64,000 nt of DNA from Christiangramia aestuarii (GTDB lineage: Bacteria; Bacteroidota; Bacteroidia; Flavobacteriales; Flavobacteriaceae), in assembly GCF_009735585.1 (NCBI RefSeq), contig NZ_VJVW01000004.1, positions 124,001-188,000 on the forward strand. Reading direction: 5' to 3'. This document shows positions 35,501-44,476 of this stretch, piece after piece. Positions within the stretch are counted from its first letter, which is position 1. Each line of letters begins with the position of its first letter. The notes below the pieces were generated by a model, which saw only the letters and a program-made list of their open reading frames with translations, had not been told where the DNA came from and ran no database searches. The position numbers and the translations under genes were made by a program.

Positions 35501-38500
35501 CGATTCTCCCGTATTGGTTACCTTGAAAGATCTTACTACTTCCTGATCTGGATCCATGGCTTCTGAATAGGAAGTTTCCATCACTTCAATTCCTGGAGCA
35601 GGAACTATCTCACCGCTAAAGTCCACAGAATATGTATTCCCATCTGCATCTGTCAACTCAAGTGCATCAGAAACTATTCCTAATTCCTGGGTATTCAAAG
35701 TATAATCGATATAGTAGGACTGATTAGGCTCAATAACCACAGTGCTTTCGCCTTCAAAGCTCAAATTATCTTTACCAAAGGCAATATTTGTAATATCAAT
35801 TTTTCTGGAACCTTCGTTCTTCACTGCTAAAACACCTTCTATAGGAGCCTGCTGGAAAACTTGCCCAAAATCCACTGCCTCTTCACTAAGTACCAGTTTA
35901 GAAGATCCACCTCCAACTACACTAAGGTTAATTTCAATGGCCTCAGACCTGTTATCCGGATCGTTGGATAATACTGTGATATATTCTGTGTGATCACCCT
36001 CAATTAGCTTCTCACTATCTACGGTAATAATAACCTCTTTTGAATTCCCCGGTTGCACCATTCCTTTAGACTCTGTCACTTCTTTGATCAAGCCAATTCC
36101 AGGACTGTGAATGTGTACAATTTGCTGTGCTCTATGCGGCAAGCTGACTCTATCATTCTGGGAATTGATAATTAACCCGTCTGTTCGGGTTTCATTCTCA
36201 ATAGCACTGTACAAAGTGTTGGCCCAATAGCCGGACAAACCATCTATTTTATCATAGATGAACTTAATATCACCATTGCTAAACAATACTATCTGGAAGG
36301 TTATATCTGCATTTGAAAAATATCTGCTGCTATTTTTTACACCTGTATATTGCAGGATGAACTTACCTGGCTCTCTTTTATAACTTACACTTCCTCCAAT
36401 AGAGAATTCCCAATTCTGAAGCATGGCGGCAATATAACCATCTGGCATAGTACTACGTCCATACCCAGGAGAAGAAGCAAAATTACTGTTAGTACCAATA
36501 GTTAATGCTCCGCGGTTGGTGATATGCATGTCCTTATAGGTAGTTCCGTAATACGGAAAATCAAATCCCAGGTCAACTTTCATGTAATTCTCACCTGAAT
36601 TCTTGATAAAGTAATCTGTAACATCTGTTCCTGTGGTAGAAATATCGTTAAACTCATAACCATTATATGGATAGGTCTCCATTACGTAATTAAACTTCTG
36701 AACATTTTCAGGAAGATTTTCTATATGGCTAAGGTCATCTGCAAAGGATGGAAAACCATACTGCAGCGGGTATTCACCATTGTTGGAAATAGTTACGCTA
36801 GTCTGCACAGTATCTCCAACCAAAAGATTATCCAGGTTAATAACTGTAGGAGTTACAGCCATCTCTGCATTCGCCGTACCCACTCCAAACACATTAAATT
36901 CGTGTTTATCACCGTTTCTACTGGTCATGGTGATCACAGCATTATCATTTCCTATATCTGTTGGGGTATAGGTTATAGAAATCGTCGCTTCAGATCTCGC
37001 TGCCACATTCAGTGACCACGGAGAACTGTTAACCACAAAATTAGGATTTGAGGAAGTAATAGTTTGGGTATTGAACCTTCCATAACCAGTGTTCTGGATT
37101 GTCATTTCCTTTGTAGAAGAAAGCCCGTTAAATACGCTTCCAAAGTCAAGAATGTTGTTGGTAGTAAGGGTTGGTTTATGACCAGTTACATTTACCTTAG
37201 CCGGAACCCTGTGAACCGGAGTATCTGAGTCGTTAGAATTTACAATAATATTAGACTCATAAGTTCCATTGATCAATTGACTTGCGTCTAATGCCACTTC
37301 CACATCCTGTTCTCCAATTCCTAGAACCTGCCCCTCATTTGGAGTTAAGCTCATATACTGGTGTAAGGGCTCTACCGTACTTGAAGCTGTGACCGCCCAT
37401 ACAAAATTCTCATTGTTCATAGCCTCGGCAAGTGGAACCCAGGTTTCTCCAAGGTCAAAACTCATCAAGGCGTTATCTGAATGTTCCGGATTTTTCTCCG
37501 GGCCAATCCCTAAAGGATATAAATTTCCTGCCGGGATATGGAATACGATCCAGAAGGTCTCTCCCTGCTCAAAGAATAATTGCTCTTTCAGGTTATTAGT
37601 ATGGAATCTGGCATCATCTTCTCTATAACCAGAAAACTGGTCATCAGAATAGATAAGGTTGTCCTCATGTATCTCCTCACCTTCATAGATCTCGAGGATT
37701 GCGGGACCATCCTCTTTGTCCAGCCTAAGGTAAGCTTTAACCTGGGTAAGGTTAAATCCATCGGCCTCTTCTACTCTGAATCGGGTTGCTGAAGAGTTGG
37801 TAACCGTAGTATCTGTTTCTCCAATGATATAAATAGGACTTGATCCATGATAAGTTTTATTTGAAGCTTCCCACGCATTCTGCACAGCATCCCGGGTTTC
37901 GAACTTTTCTACTAGCTCTACAAGCTGCTGGTTTACCGTTAACTGGTTTGTATTTACAGGATTTCCCCTGGCAGGCAATGCAGCCCTGGTAAAAGAAGCA
38001 CGATTAGAAACCTCTCTGGTTTCTGCATCCCAGTTAAGTATCCCATCCTGCTGGTTAAGGATCTTGAAATTCTCAATAGCATTTACATCTACCTGGGTAT
38101 CGATATTCACATCGATGTTAGCCACATCTGTAGCGATATCTGGACCCTGGTTGGTAGTCGCTTCAACCTGGTTGGAAGCTTCGGCAGTATTCCCCCAACG
38201 GTCTATCGCCGTTACGGTAAAGTAATAGGTAGTTTCGAAATCAAGATCGTCTATGGTAGTTTCGATAAGATCTCCGGCACTGCGGAAGTCATTCAGAATA
38301 CTCATTTCTGAAGCTTCGCTCATATCAGCATTCTTAGACCATCTAAGTATATACTCATAAGGAGTAGTGTCTCCAACATCTGAAGGAACCGTAAAGCTAA
38401 GCGTCGCAAAATCTTCAGAAGTTCCCAAAAGACTCAGATCACTGATAGTTACAGGAGCCTGTTCATCATTAGGAGCCAGCGCCAGGTAGGCATCCATAAA

Positions 38501-40135
38501 ACCAAGACCCATTTTTCCTTCAAAGTCCGGGTTATGAGAATTTATCTCCCTTATCCCACGGAACAAACGTTTTTTAAGGTCTTCATTGGTAAAAGTTTCA
38601 GAACCATATTTGGATACTACAAGGGCTGCGATACCAGAAGCATGAGGAGTCGCCATGGAGGTTCCCTGCATATAACCATAACGGTTATCTGGCAAGGTAC
38701 TCAATACCTGACTTTTATTTCCCTGACTTAAACTTCCCCCGGTAGTAGTTAGGTCCACCCAGCTTCCGTAATTAGAATAAGGAGCTTTTTTATAATCGGT
38801 TCCTGTAGAAGCGATGGCGATGGTCTGGTCGTAATAACTTGGATAGTGAATTTCGTCTCTTCCGTTATTTCCGGCAGCGAATAATACAACTCCACCCTTC
38901 ATAGGGCTTCCAGGATAGTTACCTGCTTCCTCGATAAAATAGTCGATCGCATCAAGAACAGCCTGCTCAAAAGCACCGGCTGTTTGGTATCCCCAGGAGT
39001 TCTGAGAGATCACCGCACCATTATCGGCACCATAAACGATCGCAGGAGCAAAACTTCCCGAACCATTATCACTGAATACCTGGGCTGAAATGATCTTTAC
39101 TCCGTCACCGTTACCGGATCCACCTGCAACACCGGCTACCCCTTTACCGTTGTTACTGGTGGCAGCTACTGTTCCGGCAACGTGAGTACCATGGTCCTGA
39201 TCTGTGATCTCCCCCTGGTTCTCAGCGAAGTTATATCCATAAACATCGTCGATAAACCCGTTAAAGTCATCATCTTCTCCGGGAGTACCGTTCAATTCAG
39301 CGGTATTAACCCACATATTATCTTTCAGGTCTTCGTGATCTGTATCTACACCTCCATCAACCACAGCAACGATCACATTGGATTTCCCCATGCTTATGTC
39401 CCATGCTTTTGGAGCGTTAATATCTGCTCCATCAATCGATCCTTCGAGACTTCCATCATTAGAAAGATGCCACTGGTCGCTTAGATAAGGATCGTTGGTT
39501 GTGGTTTCTAAGGCAGCAGCTACAGGCCTTTCCACCACGCTGCTTCCAGAGTAGTTCAAAGACTTCTGGCGAATAGGTTCAGCCAGGGAGATATATTCAT
39601 TATCTCCATATTCTCTGGCTACGGCCAGCATGTCGGCTTCGGTTTCCACATCGATCTCATACCACTGGTGAAGCCCATGCTTTATATGTTTGGCTTCGTT
39701 CTTCCCGGCATAAGGAAAAACCCGTTTCATGCCTGAAGCCGCGTATTTGGCACTTATCTTATCAAAACTTTGCAGGCCAGTCTTCATTTGCCTGTTCGAA
39801 GAGGAGGCATTAAGACCCTTAACGATAAGTTCTACCTGGTCTTGTTTGATCTTGACCCGAACCTTTCCCGGCACAAAATCGGAATTTTGAGCCATTAGAT
39901 TTAAAGAACCGGCCATCCAGAACACGATGGTCAGGATCCCCAGCTTTTTAAACAACTGTGTAATTTTGTTCATAATCTTATTTTTGTTTGCTTTATTTTT
40001 TTCTTGAATAACTTCAGTATCGAAGTCTGGTAATTCTTTGTTTTGCAACATGCTCAACATAGAGCGAAGCACCTTTCTCTGGGAGGCATTTCGTTTTAGC
40101 CAACTATCGACACTTTCGTTATTGCGACCTTTCAT
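32552..40135 (-). CDS. Giant S8 subtilase with T9SS C-terminal sorting domain
   Basis: 2527 residues from ATG 40135; an alternative start is ATG 39973 (M55), where a normal signal peptide begins (MNKITQLFKKLGILTIVFWM, cut near LMAQ). Then: a propeptide-like segment (90-190), the subtilisin domain with Asp260 (VVDGG), His315 (HGTHVAG), oxyanion Asn423 (AAGNNG) and Ser493 (GTSMATPHASG), a fibronectin III-like domain (about 563-665), several choice-of-anchor/ASH-type repeats with two FDFPYYG-type or FEFEFYQKKY-type nidogen-like modules, two cadherin-like domains near 2290-2450 and a T9SS type A sorting domain in the last 75 residues (HPNPVNEVMYIKM...LSPGIYFVEI). It is an exported, surface-attached or secreted protease. 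It lies 7 bp after the PorV-like gene. Confidence 0.93.
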   Translation of the reverse strand: MKGRNNESVDSWLKRNASQRKVLRSMLSMLQNKELPDFDTEVIQEKNKANKNKIMNKITQLFKKLGILTIVFWMAGSLNLMAQNSDFVPGKVRVKIKQDQVELIVKGLNASSSNRQMKTGLQSFDKISAKYAASGMKRVFPYAGKNEAKHIKHGLHQWYEIDVETEADMLAVAREYGDNEYISLAEPIRQKSLNYSGSSVVERPVAAALETTTNDPYLSDQWHLSNDGSLEGSIDGADINAPKAWDISMGKSNVIVAVVDGGVDTDHEDLKDNMWVNTAELNGTPGEDDDFNGFIDDVYGYNFAENQGEITDQDHGTHVAGTVAATSNNGKGVAGVAGGSGNGDGVKIISAQVFSDNGSGSFAPAIVYGADNGAVISQNSWGYQTAGAFEQAVLDAIDYFIEEAGNYPGSPMKGGVVLFAAGNNGRDEIHYPSYYDQTIAIASTGTDYKKAPYSNYGSWVDLTTTGGSLSQGNKSQVLSTLPDNRYGYMQGTSMATPHASGIAALVVSKYGSETFTNEDLKKRLFRGIREINSHNPDFEGKMGLGFMDAYLALAPNDEQAPVTISDLSLLGTSEDFATLSFTVPSDVGDTTPYEYILRWSKNADMSEASEMSILNDFRSAGDLIETTIDDLDFETTYYFTVTAIDRWGNTAEASNQVEATTNQGPDIATDVANIDVNIDTQVDVNAIENFKILNQQDGILNWDAETREVSNRASFTRAALPARGNPVNTNQLTVNQQLVELVEKFETRDAVQNAWEASNKTYHGSSPIYIIGETDTTVTNSSATRFRVEEADGFNLTQVKAYLRLDKEDGPAILEIYEGEEIHEDNLIYSDDQFSGYREDDARFHTNNLKEQLFFEQGETFWIVFHIPAGNLYPLGIGPEKNPEHSDNALMSFDLGETWVPLAEAMNNENFVWAVTASSTVEPLHQYMSLTPNEGQVLGIGEQDVEVALDASQLINGTYESNIIVNSNDSDTPVHRVPAKVNVTGHKPTLTTNNILDFGSVFNGLSSTKEMTIQNTGYGRFNTQTITSSNPNFVVNSSPWSLNVAARSEATISITYTPTDIGNDNAVITMTSRNGDKHEFNVFGVGTANAEMAVTPTVINLDNLLVGDTVQTSVTISNNGEYPLQYGFPSFADDLSHIENLPENVQKFNYVMETYPYNGYEFNDISTTGTDVTDYFIKNSGENYMKVDLGFDFPYYGTTYKDMHITNRGALTIGTNSNFASSPGYGRSTMPDGYIAAMLQNWEFSIGGSVSYKREPGKFILQYTGVKNSSRYFSNADITFQIVLFSNGDIKFIYDKIDGLSGYWANTLYSAIENETRTDGLIINSQNDRVSLPHRAQQIVHIHSPGIGLIKEVTESKGMVQPGNSKEVIITVDSEKLIEGDHTEYITVLSNDPDNRSEAIEINLSVVGGGSSKLVLSEEAVDFGQVFQQAPIEGVLAVKNEGSRKIDITNIAFGKDNLSFEGESTVVIEPNQSYYIDYTLNTQELGIVSDALELTDADGNTYSVDFSGEIVPAPGIEVMETSYSEAMDPDQEVVRSFKVTNTGESTLEYAIGASEKITVNEQQAATDQVEEFSYVYRTTYDEGSKPTFQWIKLELEDKVPFYLSEGDYWEQLELPFEFEFYQKKYSKIWMGTQGVLSFQEEVNEAYTTFFPNRIPKDDNLNAIIAPYFATGGPNVTGSEEDWGRFMKVFDDKVVFEWRNYTPGGFAGTYSFQAILYKNGKIKFQYKDGAAAAGLIGIENESGTEGFEIVYSQPFFDDRVAVDIFPAKKETLEPGASRSYELSFNTAGTNAGVYTESLKVINNTPLTPEIEVPVELTVSGEADFTFNPEALEMGEKVYRPGVNYVYNISFSNTGNKGMTVNNLHLEDNTTAVLEHLVPGRFGFLYWQPVNPTDSFTVDPDADSKDFRLTITPQGPDSDYTNKIFAETDFGTTEELIITADFKAPPAFTVNEEEIYHLAFNDDMYSHTLNMGNAEGESALNYIIGIDYMRTEVSPAAVPENTGVEAALLRSEASFEPSNTIVQNNEEFVNKLAHEDSQSAWTSVGFNGDLVFASSTRFIAPETGFNLSHIQTWYAWGDWLNSDLTVEIRVGSQLEDSDVLYKEPLNYVAETANEDGELITFALSETVELQPYEKFFVVITYPLGATYPQGLGYVEAHESNRYKFFSGGFWLDIAEAGLSESGWIVRAGEVEAAQKNWLSVTESNSGSIGAGASMNMDVQLHPSRATKASNFAMLNIETNDPEMELVSIPVILDINQAPDLVGDEMYYVNENERLNISLGTSDLEGDLVAGARMAEANPKTELNFAEGMVDFSFSPDFEDAGIHSFDVILEDENGIEGTSTIKVKVIDVNRAPEANLISNQTLNLYTGEYLLDLNSVFTDPDGDQVSLLTPTSSNEVVEIFVNDNNMLVSPSTLGTSTITLKGVDGRGGEITTTFDVMVVPNVLKDKDLEDSWKVHPNPVNEVMYIKMYSPVMEKMSIKFYNTLGALVKTAQSEGSDSMIEVPVANLSPGIYFVEIATENARSVKKIVKN

Positions 40136-40142
40136 TAATCGA

Positions 40143-41210
40143 TTAGTTATTATCTGCTACTTCTATTTCTTCTTCCGGTAATTCTTGGCTGGCAGAATTA
40201 TTATTGCCAAAAGCATAGCTTAGAGAAAACCTAAGCGTATTCTCTAATGGACTGGCTACTTCTGAAGTATTGAACAAATAAGAAAGGTCCAGTCTGGCAC
40301 TTTTAAACGCAACACCACCACCTACGGTAGCATATTGCCTGTTCCCTGCAGATTCTGCTTCGTGAAAATACCCGGTACGTAAAGCGAAAACATTATTGTA
40401 TTTATATTCAGCTCCTAAGGCATATACCAGGGAACCAAAATCACTGTCTTTTACTAAAAGGGAATTAATCTCTGCATTGGCCGCAATGGAATTCTTAGGA
40501 TCCATTATAAGCTCATAGCCTGAGCCCAGTTTTAGATTGGTTGGCATCTGGGATTTTGGCGCTCCTTCTACAAGCTCAACATTGAAGCCGATATTGCTTA
40601 AGGAAAGCCCGGCACGCCAGATTCCCTGGTTCTTCCCTAATTTCATTAGATCTGACTGGTAGTATGCGCCAACATCGGCAACGAAAGTATTCATATCTGA
40701 ACCTTCGTCGCCCAGGGCATAATCTGAACGGACATACCTTCCGGTAACCGCGGTAGAAAAGTTCTCGCTTAGTTTTAGCGAATAAGATCCGTCTATAGCA
40801 ACTTCGTAGGGATTCTGATTTCCGGTAATATTTCCGGAAGCATCAGACAGCTCCATAGACCCATAGGAGAAATAACGCATTCCTACTCCCCAGGTACTTC
40901 TTTCATTGATCCTTCTGGCAAACGAAAAACTTCCCAGAAAAACATCGTTGGTTAGGTTCCTTAACCACGGGGTATAATTCAATCCCAGCAACATATCCCC
41001 TTCCATGAAGGTATATTTGGCCGGGTTAAAGAACTGGGAATAGGCATCGGTAGAAGTCGCAACTCCAATATCTGCCATCCCCCCACTTCGGGCATCGGGA
41101 ACGATTAAAAGAAAGGGTGCAGCGGTAGGTTGCCCCCCTGGACTCTCCTGCGCAAACCCAAACTTCACAGAAAGGGGAATGAGCAAAAAGAAAAACAATA
41201 TTTTTTTCAT
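40143..41210 (-). CDS. PorV-family T9SS outer-membrane protein
   Basis: 355 residues, signal peptide about 1-20 (ending GFAQ). The N-terminal APFLLIVPDARSGGMADIGVATSTD, then YSQFFNPAKYTF and LNYTPWLRNLTNDVF are hallmarks of PorV/LptO, the FadL-like barrel that carries T9SS cargo from the translocon to the PorU sortase. The last 25 residues form an acidic tail. Normally porV follows porU; here no PorU-like gene is present and the next gene (7 bp downstream) is a T9SS cargo protease. It is therefore probably a PorV paralogue. The gene symbol is left blank for this reason. Confidence 0.87.
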   Translation of the reverse strand: MKKILFFFLLIPLSVKFGFAQESPGGQPTAAPFLLIVPDARSGGMADIGVATSTDAYSQFFNPAKYTFMEGDMLLGLNYTPWLRNLTNDVFLGSFSFARRINERSTWGVGMRYFSYGSMELSDASGNITGNQNPYEVAIDGSYSLKLSENFSTAVTGRYVRSDYALGDEGSDMNTFVADVGAYYQSDLMKLGKNQGIWRAGLSLSNIGFNVELVEGAPKSQMPTNLKLGSGYELIMDPKNSIAANAEINSLLVKDSDFGSLVYALGAEYKYNNVFALRTGYFHEAESAGNRQYATVGGGVAFKSARLDLSYLFNTSEVASPLENTLRFSLSYAFGNNNSASQELPEEEIEVADNN

Positions 41211-41382
41211 TTGAATTTAGTTTTTAGCGCTAAATGATTAGCACCGGTTATTGATTTCTCAAATGAAAAAATTATGTTAAGGCAAGTTTAAAAATCAGCG
41301 TGACAAAATCTATACAGGGCCTTTTTTTGAGGTTACAATACCTATACAAAAGACCTCAATATTTTGTTTTACAGTGTTTTAA

Positions 41383-42972
41383 CTATAAACTATTCAGGAA
41401 GGTGGTAAGGTTGGTTTCTGAATTGGTAATCCCCAGTTTTTTACGTAAACGGTACCGACCAACATCGATGGTTCTTATACTCTGACCGGTTAGAGATGAG
41501 ATCTCTTTAGAGGAAAGTTTGAGCTTTGTGAAAGCAGCAAGTTTCATTTCGTTTGGGGTAAGCTGGTAATTTGAAGACAGTTTTTCGTAGAATTCTGAAT
41601 GCACTTCCTGGAAATAAAGATCGAATTCTTCCCAGAATTCGTTATTGTGGCTGTACTTTAACTGCCGTATCATTTCTGAAAGGGCTTTATCGCACTGCGC
41701 CTTGGTTAATTTTTTGGCTTCCCGCAGTTTTTCAATGAGACCGGAGATCAACTCGTTCTTTTGCAGCAGGAACATCAGGTTAGACATCAGCTTTTTATTC
41801 TTATAATCCAGTTCCTGGTGCAATAGATGCTTCTCCTTTTTGATATTCTCATTCTGCAACTCGGTTTGCCTGGTCTTGATCCTCTGAAGACGAAACAGGA
41901 TAAAGGCTATAATTAGCAACAGCACTAATATCCCGAAAATGAACTTATAGACCGTTTCCCTGAATTCCCTTTTCTTTTCCTCGATCTGTTTTTGAAGTTC
42001 ATATTCATATTTCGCCTTAAGCCGCTCCTGGTTCTTGATGCTCTCTTCATTGAAGACCTCTGCCCGCGAATCCATTTCGAGCTCCTGCATCTGGAAGGCC
42101 TTTTCAAAATCCCCCTTATCCTGATAGATCTTCTTTAACAGCCCGGCTGTTTCTATGATCTGCTTGGCATAGCCCATTTTTCCGGCCACCTCCAGCGATT
42201 CCGTAAGATATCTTTCGCTCTTATCCGCTTGTTCAAGCCTGGCATAGATGGAACCAATATGGTTAAGGGACTGGCAGATACCCAGGCTGTAATTGCTTTT
42301 TTTCCTAATTTCAAGAGCCTTTTCATGCCAGTTTAAGGCTTCCAGAAAATTCTCTTTTCTCATTTCAAGCGAGCCCATATTGCTATAGCCATTGGCCAGG
42401 TAGTAATCTTCATCTATCTCTTGAGAAAGCTTTATGGCCTTTTCATACAATTCTTCAGCCGAATCATAGAACCCAAGGTTCTCATTGGCGATACCCTCAT
42501 TATTATAGATCACACAATAGGGAACCAGGTTGATCTGGGTAGAATCTTTCACCTCATACTTCTTCCGGATATGCTGAAATCTCTCCAGTGCCTTATCATA
42601 TTCTTCTGAATCCAGGTAGATGTTAGCGATACTGATTTCGGCATATAACCTGAACTGGGCGTCCCGGTCCAGCTCTGAAGCCTCAGCGATCTGAAGGTAA
42701 GTTTCCAGGGCAAGGTCAGACTGTCCCTGGCTGAGATATACATTGCCGATATCCAGCATTACACGGAAACGTTTTTTGGAATAATCCTTATCTGCCAGGA
42801 AAGTATCTAATTGCTGGTAATAGAAAAGAGCTGAATCCAGGTTGGTTTCTCTCAGCTCCTGGGCTTTTTTATAGATCTCTGAAAAGAAAAGGCTGTCGGC
42901 AGGGGTCAGTTTTTCGTTTTGGGCAGTTCCCAAAAAACATATCAAAAAAAATAAGGATAAAAATCTCTTCAT
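41383..42972 (-). CDS. TPR-repeat membrane regulator with LuxR-type HTH
   Basis: 529 residues. Signal peptide (about 1-18), then about seven TPR units (for example NGYSNMGSLEMRKENFLEAL), a membrane segment (VYKFIFGILVLLLIIAFILF), a coiled coil, and a C-terminal LuxR-type HTH (LTPNEMKLAAFTKLKLSSKE, then ISSLTGQSIRTIDVGRYRLR). The layout (periplasmic sensor, one membrane helix, cytoplasmic DNA-binding end) is common in Bacteroidota. It probably reads a cell-envelope signal and controls transcription. It is co-oriented with the PorV-like and protease genes, 172 bp upstream, so it is a plausible regulator for them. A -7 element is at 43039. Confidence 0.9.
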   Translation of the reverse strand: MKRFLSLFFLICFLGTAQNEKLTPADSLFFSEIYKKAQELRETNLDSALFYYQQLDTFLADKDYSKKRFRVMLDIGNVYLSQGQSDLALETYLQIAEASELDRDAQFRLYAEISIANIYLDSEEYDKALERFQHIRKKYEVKDSTQINLVPYCVIYNNEGIANENLGFYDSAEELYEKAIKLSQEIDEDYYLANGYSNMGSLEMRKENFLEALNWHEKALEIRKKSNYSLGICQSLNHIGSIYARLEQADKSERYLTESLEVAGKMGYAKQIIETAGLLKKIYQDKGDFEKAFQMQELEMDSRAEVFNEESIKNQERLKAKYEYELQKQIEEKKREFRETVYKFIFGILVLLLIIAFILFRLQRIKTRQTELQNENIKKEKHLLHQELDYKNKKLMSNLMFLLQKNELISGLIEKLREAKKLTKAQCDKALSEMIRQLKYSHNNEFWEEFDLYFQEVHSEFYEKLSSNYQLTPNEMKLAAFTKLKLSSKEISSLTGQSIRTIDVGRYRLRKKLGITNSETNLTTFLNSL

Positions 42973-43038
42973 TATCTCTTATTGATCTGAGCGCTGTCTA
43001 AAGAATGATTCTGAATCTGATCAATTTTATTTTCGCGC

Positions 43039-43046
43039 CAAAAGTA
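43039..43046 (-). promoter_or_regulatory. Putative -7 element of the TPR/LuxR regulator gene
   Basis: TACTTTTG on the minus strand, a full TAnnTTTG match, about 67 bp before the start at 42972. No TTG at the usual -33 distance. The 308-bp gap 42973-43280 otherwise holds only the terminator at 43234. Confidence 0.4.
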
Positions 43047-43229
43047 GAAATTTCATCCTATTATCCTAGTTTTCAGAAGCTGTTTTTGCCGGAAGATCAG
43101 TTTTTAACCAATGTTCAACTTTCTCTCTTATCGGTAGATTATTATGATATCTGGCTTTGTTTAAGAACCGAGAAATATTGCCAGAAATTTAATGAAGTAA
43201 GAAAATTCTTTAATAAACAGACTATAAAA

Positions 43230-43257
43230 TAAAGAAGCCCCCAAAAATGAGGGCTCA
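43230..43257 (-). terminator. Terminator of the two-half secreted protein gene
   Basis: On the minus strand GAGCCCTC-ATTTTT-GGGGGCTT, followed by CTTTATTTTAT; it starts 24 bp after the stop codon at 43281. Confidence 0.75.
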
Positions 43258-43280
43258 GAATAATTATAATTTCTGAAGAT

Positions 43281-44015
43281 CTACATATCTCCTATTTTCA
43301 CCCGGTGCTCCATATCTACATCCTCTACTACATCTCTCCACTCCTCCAGGAACAACCTCCATGAACCTTCTCCGTGGATCTCCTCATAAGTGTCCACAAG
43401 TTTACTATCGTTTTCCATGTCGGCAAATTTATCGTATCCCCAAACCAGGCCAACGTCGGGTCCACCCTTACGATTAACCTCTGACTCGAAGACCAGCATA
43501 TTTCGATCACTCATTTTCGCAAAGGCTTTCTGAAGCTTTTTCATAGAATCATTGAATCTGTAACCTTCCCAGGGTTTCAAATAAACCGCCCAGGTCTCAT
43601 ATCTTTTCTTATTTCTGAATTGATCCATACCAGAAGACATTTCCTTATTGAGCGACCAGAGGTCTGTAGAACCATACTCTTCTACATACTGACCTACATT
43701 TTCTTCCCAGTCTTTGGAATGGGCATCATCTACCGGTCTGCTATCCAGTGAGGCATAGCTCCCATTCATGACCCATACGTACCATCCTGCCTTATTGCCG
43801 TATTCTACCCTTCTTAACATGGCCTGATTGTCTTTCCCTGAAGCATGAAACTTCTGGTTATGGGCGGCCACCCCATCTTCGAACTGTTTGTTCATACCCG
43901 GCTTGGGCATAAGATACAGGGTTTCGTAAAGGGATTTGGGCTCGTTGCTTTCCTGAGAATTAGCGGTAGTAAAACATAGAAACCCCGCTAGAACTAACAT
44001 AAGGTAATTTTTCAT
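43281..44015 (-). CDS. Secreted protein with duplicated ABM-like halves, unknown
   Basis: 244 residues with signal peptide (about 1-20, ending ANSQ). The mature protein shows two similar halves: LYETLYLMPKPGMNKQFEDG...WYVWVMNGSYASLDSRP and YETWAVYLKPWEGYRFNDS...VGLVWGYDKFADMEND. The pattern (strand, helix, strand, strand, helix) fits a tandem dimeric alpha/beta-barrel as in the antibiotic-biosynthesis-monooxygenase-like fold. No catalytic residue stands out. Monocistronic with a terminator. Function unknown. Confidence 0.7.
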   Translation of the reverse strand: MKNYLMLVLAGFLCFTTANSQESNEPKSLYETLYLMPKPGMNKQFEDGVAAHNQKFHASGKDNQAMLRRVEYGNKAGWYVWVMNGSYASLDSRPVDDAHSKDWEENVGQYVEEYGSTDLWSLNKEMSSGMDQFRNKKRYETWAVYLKPWEGYRFNDSMKKLQKAFAKMSDRNMLVFESEVNRKGGPDVGLVWGYDKFADMENDSKLVDTYEEIHGEGSWRLFLEEWRDVVEDVDMEHRVKIGDM

Positions 44016-44220
44016 AATTCTTAAGTGTTGATTGAATTGAACAAATTAACGATAATCCACAATACATCAGCCTATTAAATTGATTACTAGTTATTTATAT
44101 CATTTTATTCGATAAAAACCACAAAAGCCGAAACAAAAAATTTAAAACGTAGGAAAACAGGGATTTATCCCCGAAAGAAGTAAGCTAATCCAATTAAAAA
44201 ATTATAGAAATAAGTGTTTT

Positions 44221-44367
44221 TCAGAAAAAAATAATGATCAGGACGATAAGAATGGCTGAAAGAGCGAGCAAACAAAGGCCAATAAAAAGAATACTTTCCT
44301 TAGCGGCTAAATATTCCTTTTCGAAGTCCTTGTCTTTTTTCACCAGTTCTTTCAATGAGGTATCCAT
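44221..44367 (-). CDS. Small C-terminal-anchored protein, unknown
   Basis: 48 residues from ATG 44367 (an upstream GTG at 44409 would add 14 residues without further features). The N-terminal half is highly charged (MDTSLKELVKKDKDFEKEYL) and the C-terminal half is one hydrophobic helix (ILFIGLCLLALSAILIVLII), ending in FF. Tail-anchored plan. No family recognised. Confidence 0.55.
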   Translation of the reverse strand: MDTSLKELVKKDKDFEKEYLAAKESILFIGLCLLALSAILIVLIIIFF

Positions 44368-44476
44368 ACTTACAAATATATTATCTGCTGCTATGGAATG
44401 AAATACCACTTTAAGGGTATTTTTGGAACTGTATCATTCAAATGAAAAATGATGCTCCTAAATAGAAGGACCTCTC

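Noticed and set aside
43005-43232. 75-residue plus-strand frame in the gap ahead of the TPR/LuxR gene
   Set aside because: It overlaps that gene's putative promoter and ends at a terminator of the other strand; composition is like non-coding AT-rich sequence.
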